NCBI GenBank assembly: GCA_903936775.1
Contig: CAIZWU010000122.1
Coordinates: forward strand, 1 to 54,393
From: an uncultured bacterium
Lineage (GTDB): Bacteria; Verrucomicrobiota; Verrucomicrobiia; Verrucomicrobiales; V1-33
Direction: 5' to 3'
DNA: 54,393 nucleotides
The position numbers and the translations under genes were made by a program. Shown one piece after another: positions 51,908 through 54,393 of the stretch; the stretch's first letter is position 1; each line of letters opens with the position of its first letter. The notes beneath the pieces are model-generated. The model was given only the letters and a program-made list of their open reading frames with translations, did not search any database and was not told where the DNA came from.

Positions 51908-54393
51908 TCAAGGAACGAGGACGGCGGTGCGGTAGTAGGCCCGGCCGGCAGGGGGATTGGTATCCGTGTATTGCACCGCGCCGCCGGGACCGGCCACGAT
52001 GGTGGAAATCTCAGACCAGCCGGACGAGAGTTCGGTGGACCGTTGAATCGGATAACTGGTGCCCGCCACTCCGGTGAAGCTGATCACGGGCTGACCGCTG
52101 CCATTCAACGTGATGGTCAGAGGAGGCATTGGTGGGAGAAGTTTGCCAAGCGCACGCAGCTGGTCGACCCGCAGGCCCGTATAACCTGTATTGGCATCCC
52201 GATTCTGCACAAGGAAGTCGATGGTGTTGACCCCTTGGACAAAGGTGGCATTGGCCGGCGAAATCGTGAAGCTGGTCAGCGCCGGGAATTGCGCATTGTT
52301 CACCAAACCGGTGGCTACCCCATTGACGCGGAGAGCGGGGCCCAGATTGTCCGTCGCCCAGCCCCCGGTGATTTTAACCGATGGCAGGTAGAAGGCTGTG
52401 AGATCGACCGTGGTCCGATAGACGAAGGTGCCCGGACCTTCCCCACCATCAAAGGCCTGACCCGAAGCCGAGACGGAGTCCGCGAGGGAGGAAATCCACT
52501 TGGAGCCGCCGTTGTTCGCCAGCCAAGGACCAGCCACGATCGGGAAGACCGTGGAGCTGTGAACCGTGGCGGGCACTTGGTCAGTTCCTCCAGGATTGAT
52601 CTGCAGGACGTAGTGCGGATCAAAGTCGCTATCGGCAAGGGCGGCACCGGTGTCATCCACCCCGGTGTTGTAAATCCCCGGGATGCGGTCGAAGACAGCC
52701 AGAGTCGCCTCGGCACTGGTGTCATTACCGTAGGCGTTGGTGACCCTGACCTTGTAGGTTCCGGCATCGGCCCGCGTCGCGGAGTTGATGGTGTAGGTCG
52801 ATCCGGTGGCCAGCGGGATATCAGTATTCCCTTGGCTCCACTGATAGGTGAAGGGAGTGCTGCCCTCCGCCGTGAAGGAGAAAGTGATCGAGTCACCCAT
52901 CGCCACATCCGCGCTGACAGGATCAGCCGTAATGTTTGGAGGGATATTGGACGCGATCAAAGTGGCGATGGTGCTGGTGACATTGCCGTGGGGATTGGTG
53001 ACCTTGACCGCATAATCTCCATTCTGGGCGGCCGAAAAACTGCCGATGGTATAGGTGGAGGCGGTTGCGCCCGCGAGGTTCGTGCTATTGCGCGTCCACT
53101 GGTAGCTCAGATTGGCGGAACCGTAGGCCTCGACGCTGAGGGTCACGGGCGATCCGCTGACAATGGCGCCGCCCACGGGAGGGGTGATGACCACGGGGGC
53201 AATCGCGGTGGGAACCACGGAATAAACCAAGTCTTCAACGCGGAGGCCTGTAGGACCAACCCCGGCATTCACCACTTCGAATTCCACGTTATTGACTCCC
53301 GCGGTCAGAGTCGCGGCAGGTAGACTCTCCATCCGGATGCGGAAGGGAGCGAGGACGGCAAAGTTGGTGCTTGGCGTTACGCCAGGAGCAGTGGCACCAT
53401 TTATTTTGATGGCCCGGCCCGTGTTATCAGAGGCATATCCGCCGGTAAGAATCCCGCTGGTCGGCTGGCCGGTCAAATCGAGCGCCGTTCGGTAGACGTA
53501 AACGGTCGGATCGGGACCCGCCGCCCCCCCGGTATTGGCAAGCGGCCCGATCCAGGATGAAGTCAGTGAATTTGCCACCCATGGCGGGCTGGGGATGGCC
53601 TCCTGAACAAAGGCATCGGGAACGCCGACATTCTGCGGGTTCTCCACGAGGGTGTAGTGGGGATCAAGCTCGGCAGGAGCAAGCGGCACCCCGGTGGCAT
53701 CGACCCCGGTGTTGAAGACCACTCCGGGAATTGACTCATAAACCTCAAGGAAGGCCGGGTTACTCAAAGCCGAACTCGTGCCGTTGGTGGCGCGGAAGGT
53801 GTAAAACCCTGCCTGGGTGGCGGCACTGGTGACGTTGAGAGTCAGCGTCGTGGTGGTCTCACCCGGAATTTCAACGTTGTTACGGTACCATTTGTAGGTG
53901 AGCGGCGGAGCCCCGGCGGCGCTTGCGGTGAAGGTGGCGGTAGACCCCACGATAGCCAAAGCCCTGGCGGGCTGGGCAGTGATGATGGGCGTAGGGGAGA
54001 GCTCGAACCCCCGGTTGGCGATCCCATAGAGGTGGAAGGAATTTCCGGAGATGGGCTGGGTCAGAACCGTCAGGGAGCCGGTGGCATCGGCGGTATAAGT
54101 GTAATCGACCCGGATCCCGTTGTTGTTGTCAAATCCATCCTGATCGACGGAAAGCTGTTCCGTGCCGGAGCGGAACGTCGCCCAGCGGTTGCCAACGCCC
54201 TCCCAACCGACAGAAAAGAGGGAAAGTTTATAGCTTTTCCCCGGGGTCAATCCCGATAGGGTGACATTCCCGGGAAAGCCATTGTAGACAAAGTCATTGG
54301 CCAGAGGGCGGCTGGCATCGTTCAGGCTATTGCCATCGTTGGCGAAAACCCCATCAAAACCACTGGTGGTCAATTTGCCCGGAACCGCAGGAT
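51908..54393 (-). CDS. Ig-repeat surface protein, 5' truncated
   Basis: The frame is open to the window edge, so the N-terminus and signal peptide are missing; about 828 codons remain. It holds three Ig-like domains ('ITAQPARALAIVGSTATFT', 'VITPPVGGAIVSGSPVTL', 'ITADPVSADVAMGDSITF'), each with the W-x-R/Q-N/G and 'G-x-Y-x-V/F-R/K-V/A-T-N' core. Two copies of a further 170-residue module (first 'IPGVVFNTGVDATGVPLAP', second 'IPGIYNTGVDDTGAALAD') alternate with them. That module looks beta-rich, like a galactose-binding fold. The end has the beta-rich tail with 'SYPIQRSTELSSGWSEIST' and 'DTNPPAGRAYYR' common in Verrucomicrobia surface proteins. No PEP-CTERM sorting tail is present. It is likely an adhesin or glycan-binding surface protein. 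Confidence 0.8.
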   Translation of the reverse strand, partial: PAVPGKLTTSGFDGVFANDGNSLNDASRPLANDFVYNGFPGNVTLSGLTPGKSYKLSLFSVGWEGVGNRWATFRSGTEQLSVDQDGFDNNNGIRVDYTYTADATGSLTVLTQPISGNSFHLYGIANRGFELSPTPIITAQPARALAIVGSTATFTASAAGAPPLTYKWYRNNVEIPGETTTTLTLNVTSAATQAGFYTFRATNGTSSALSNPAFLEVYESIPGVVFNTGVDATGVPLAPAELDPHYTLVENPQNVGVPDAFVQEAIPSPPWVANSLTSSWIGPLANTGGAAGPDPTVYVYRTALDLTGQPTSGILTGGYASDNTGRAIKINGATAPGVTPSTNFAVLAPFRIRMESLPAATLTAGVNNVEFEVVNAGVGPTGLRVEDLVYSVVPTAIAPVVITPPVGGAIVSGSPVTLSVEAYGSANLSYQWTRNSTNLAGATASTYTIGSFSAAQNGDYAVKVTNPHGNVTSTIATLIASNIPPNITADPVSADVAMGDSITFSFTAEGSTPFTYQWSQGNTDIPLATGSTYTINSATRADAGTYKVRVTNAYGNDTSAEATLAVFDRIPGIYNTGVDDTGAALADSDFDPHYVLQINPGGTDQVPATVHSSTVFPIVAGPWLANNGGSKWISSLADSVSASGQAFDGGEGPGTFVYRTTVDLTAFYLPSVKITGGWATDNLGPALRVNGVATGLVNNAQFPALTSFTISPANATFVQGVNTIDFLVQNRDANTGYTGLRVDQLRALGKLLPPMPPLTITLNGSGQPVISFTGVAGTSYPIQRSTELSSGWSEISTIVAGPGGAVQYTDTNPPAGRAYYRTAVLVP

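Noticed and set aside
53990..54020. tRNA-like stretch in the Ig-repeat gene
   Set aside because: It is part of a long open frame with clear Ig-like domains, and no cloverleaf forms.

Overview
The window looks like chromosomal DNA from a GC-rich member of the Verrucomicrobia (PVC superphylum), probably order Verrucomicrobiales. The evidence is the combination of a large exported propeller/HEAT/cytochrome c protein of the PVC heme-binding type, a TIGR04073-like exosortase-associated protein, exported proteins with 'W-A-DP-AAA-W' repeats, and long Ig-like and Kelch surface proteins. Most genes lack a strong Shine-Dalgarno sequence, and starts were chosen by homology, signal peptides and spacing. 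I see no rRNA, tRNA, CRISPR array, transposase or phage gene. This is mostly ordinary core genome with accessory exported proteins between housekeeping genes.

Layout. 1-4.1 kb: end of a probable M48 peptidase, fabG, an exported methyltransferase, rpmE (bL31) with a terminator, and prfA. 4.2-6.5 kb: a translationally coupled pair of exported proteins, one with a seven-bladed Kelch propeller. 6.7-10 kb: a lepB / membrane protein / squalene-phytoene synthase operon. 10.3-15.6 kb: a cysteine desulfurase, a 1030-residue heme-binding propeller protein and an outer-membrane barrel protein. 15.8-19.8 kb: an L,D-transpeptidase and a run of small exported or lipid-anchored proteins, one joining 11-residue helical repeats to an LptA/OstA-like domain. 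19.9-25.4 kb: lysine 2,3-aminomutase, then a leuB / Ig-like membrane protein / hemW operon. 25.6-34.9 kb: an M60-like (TCAF-like) metalloprotease, the protein AMPylase SelO, an SMP-30 lactonase lipoprotein, a PfkB/KDG kinase, and a cupredoxin-PA14 protein followed by a propeller dehydrogenase. 35-39.5 kb: a TIGR04073-like protein, a membrane FHA protein, gluconokinase, a NagB-PIG-L fusion and a LonN-domain protein. 39.6-46.7 kb: a BFN nuclease-family protein, a UbiC-like protein, an NlpC/P60 hydrolase, an ABC exporter pair, aat, murJ and a DUF2007 zinc-ribbon protein. 46.8-54.4 kb: a secreted esterase, an SbcC/SbcD-like pair, and a truncated Ig-repeat surface protein.

How the genes may work together. 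Several encode sugar and sugar-acid handling (SMP-30 lactonase, KDG-type kinase, gluconokinase, glucosamine-6-phosphate deaminase). Two exported redox units, the cytochrome c propeller and the cupredoxin-propeller pair, could oxidise sugars or polyols in the periplasm and pass electrons to a respiratory chain. Envelope biogenesis is represented by lepB, murJ, the L,D-transpeptidase, NlpC/P60 and the LptA-like lipoprotein. I found no clear-cut new multi-gene system. The best candidates for unusual biology are the NagB fusion whose PIG-L domain has lost its metal and catalytic residues, the SbcC-like ATPase with a beta-rich insert and no zinc hook, the bacterial TCAF-like protease, the cupredoxin-PA14/dehydrogenase pair and the 11-mer/LptA-like lipoprotein.
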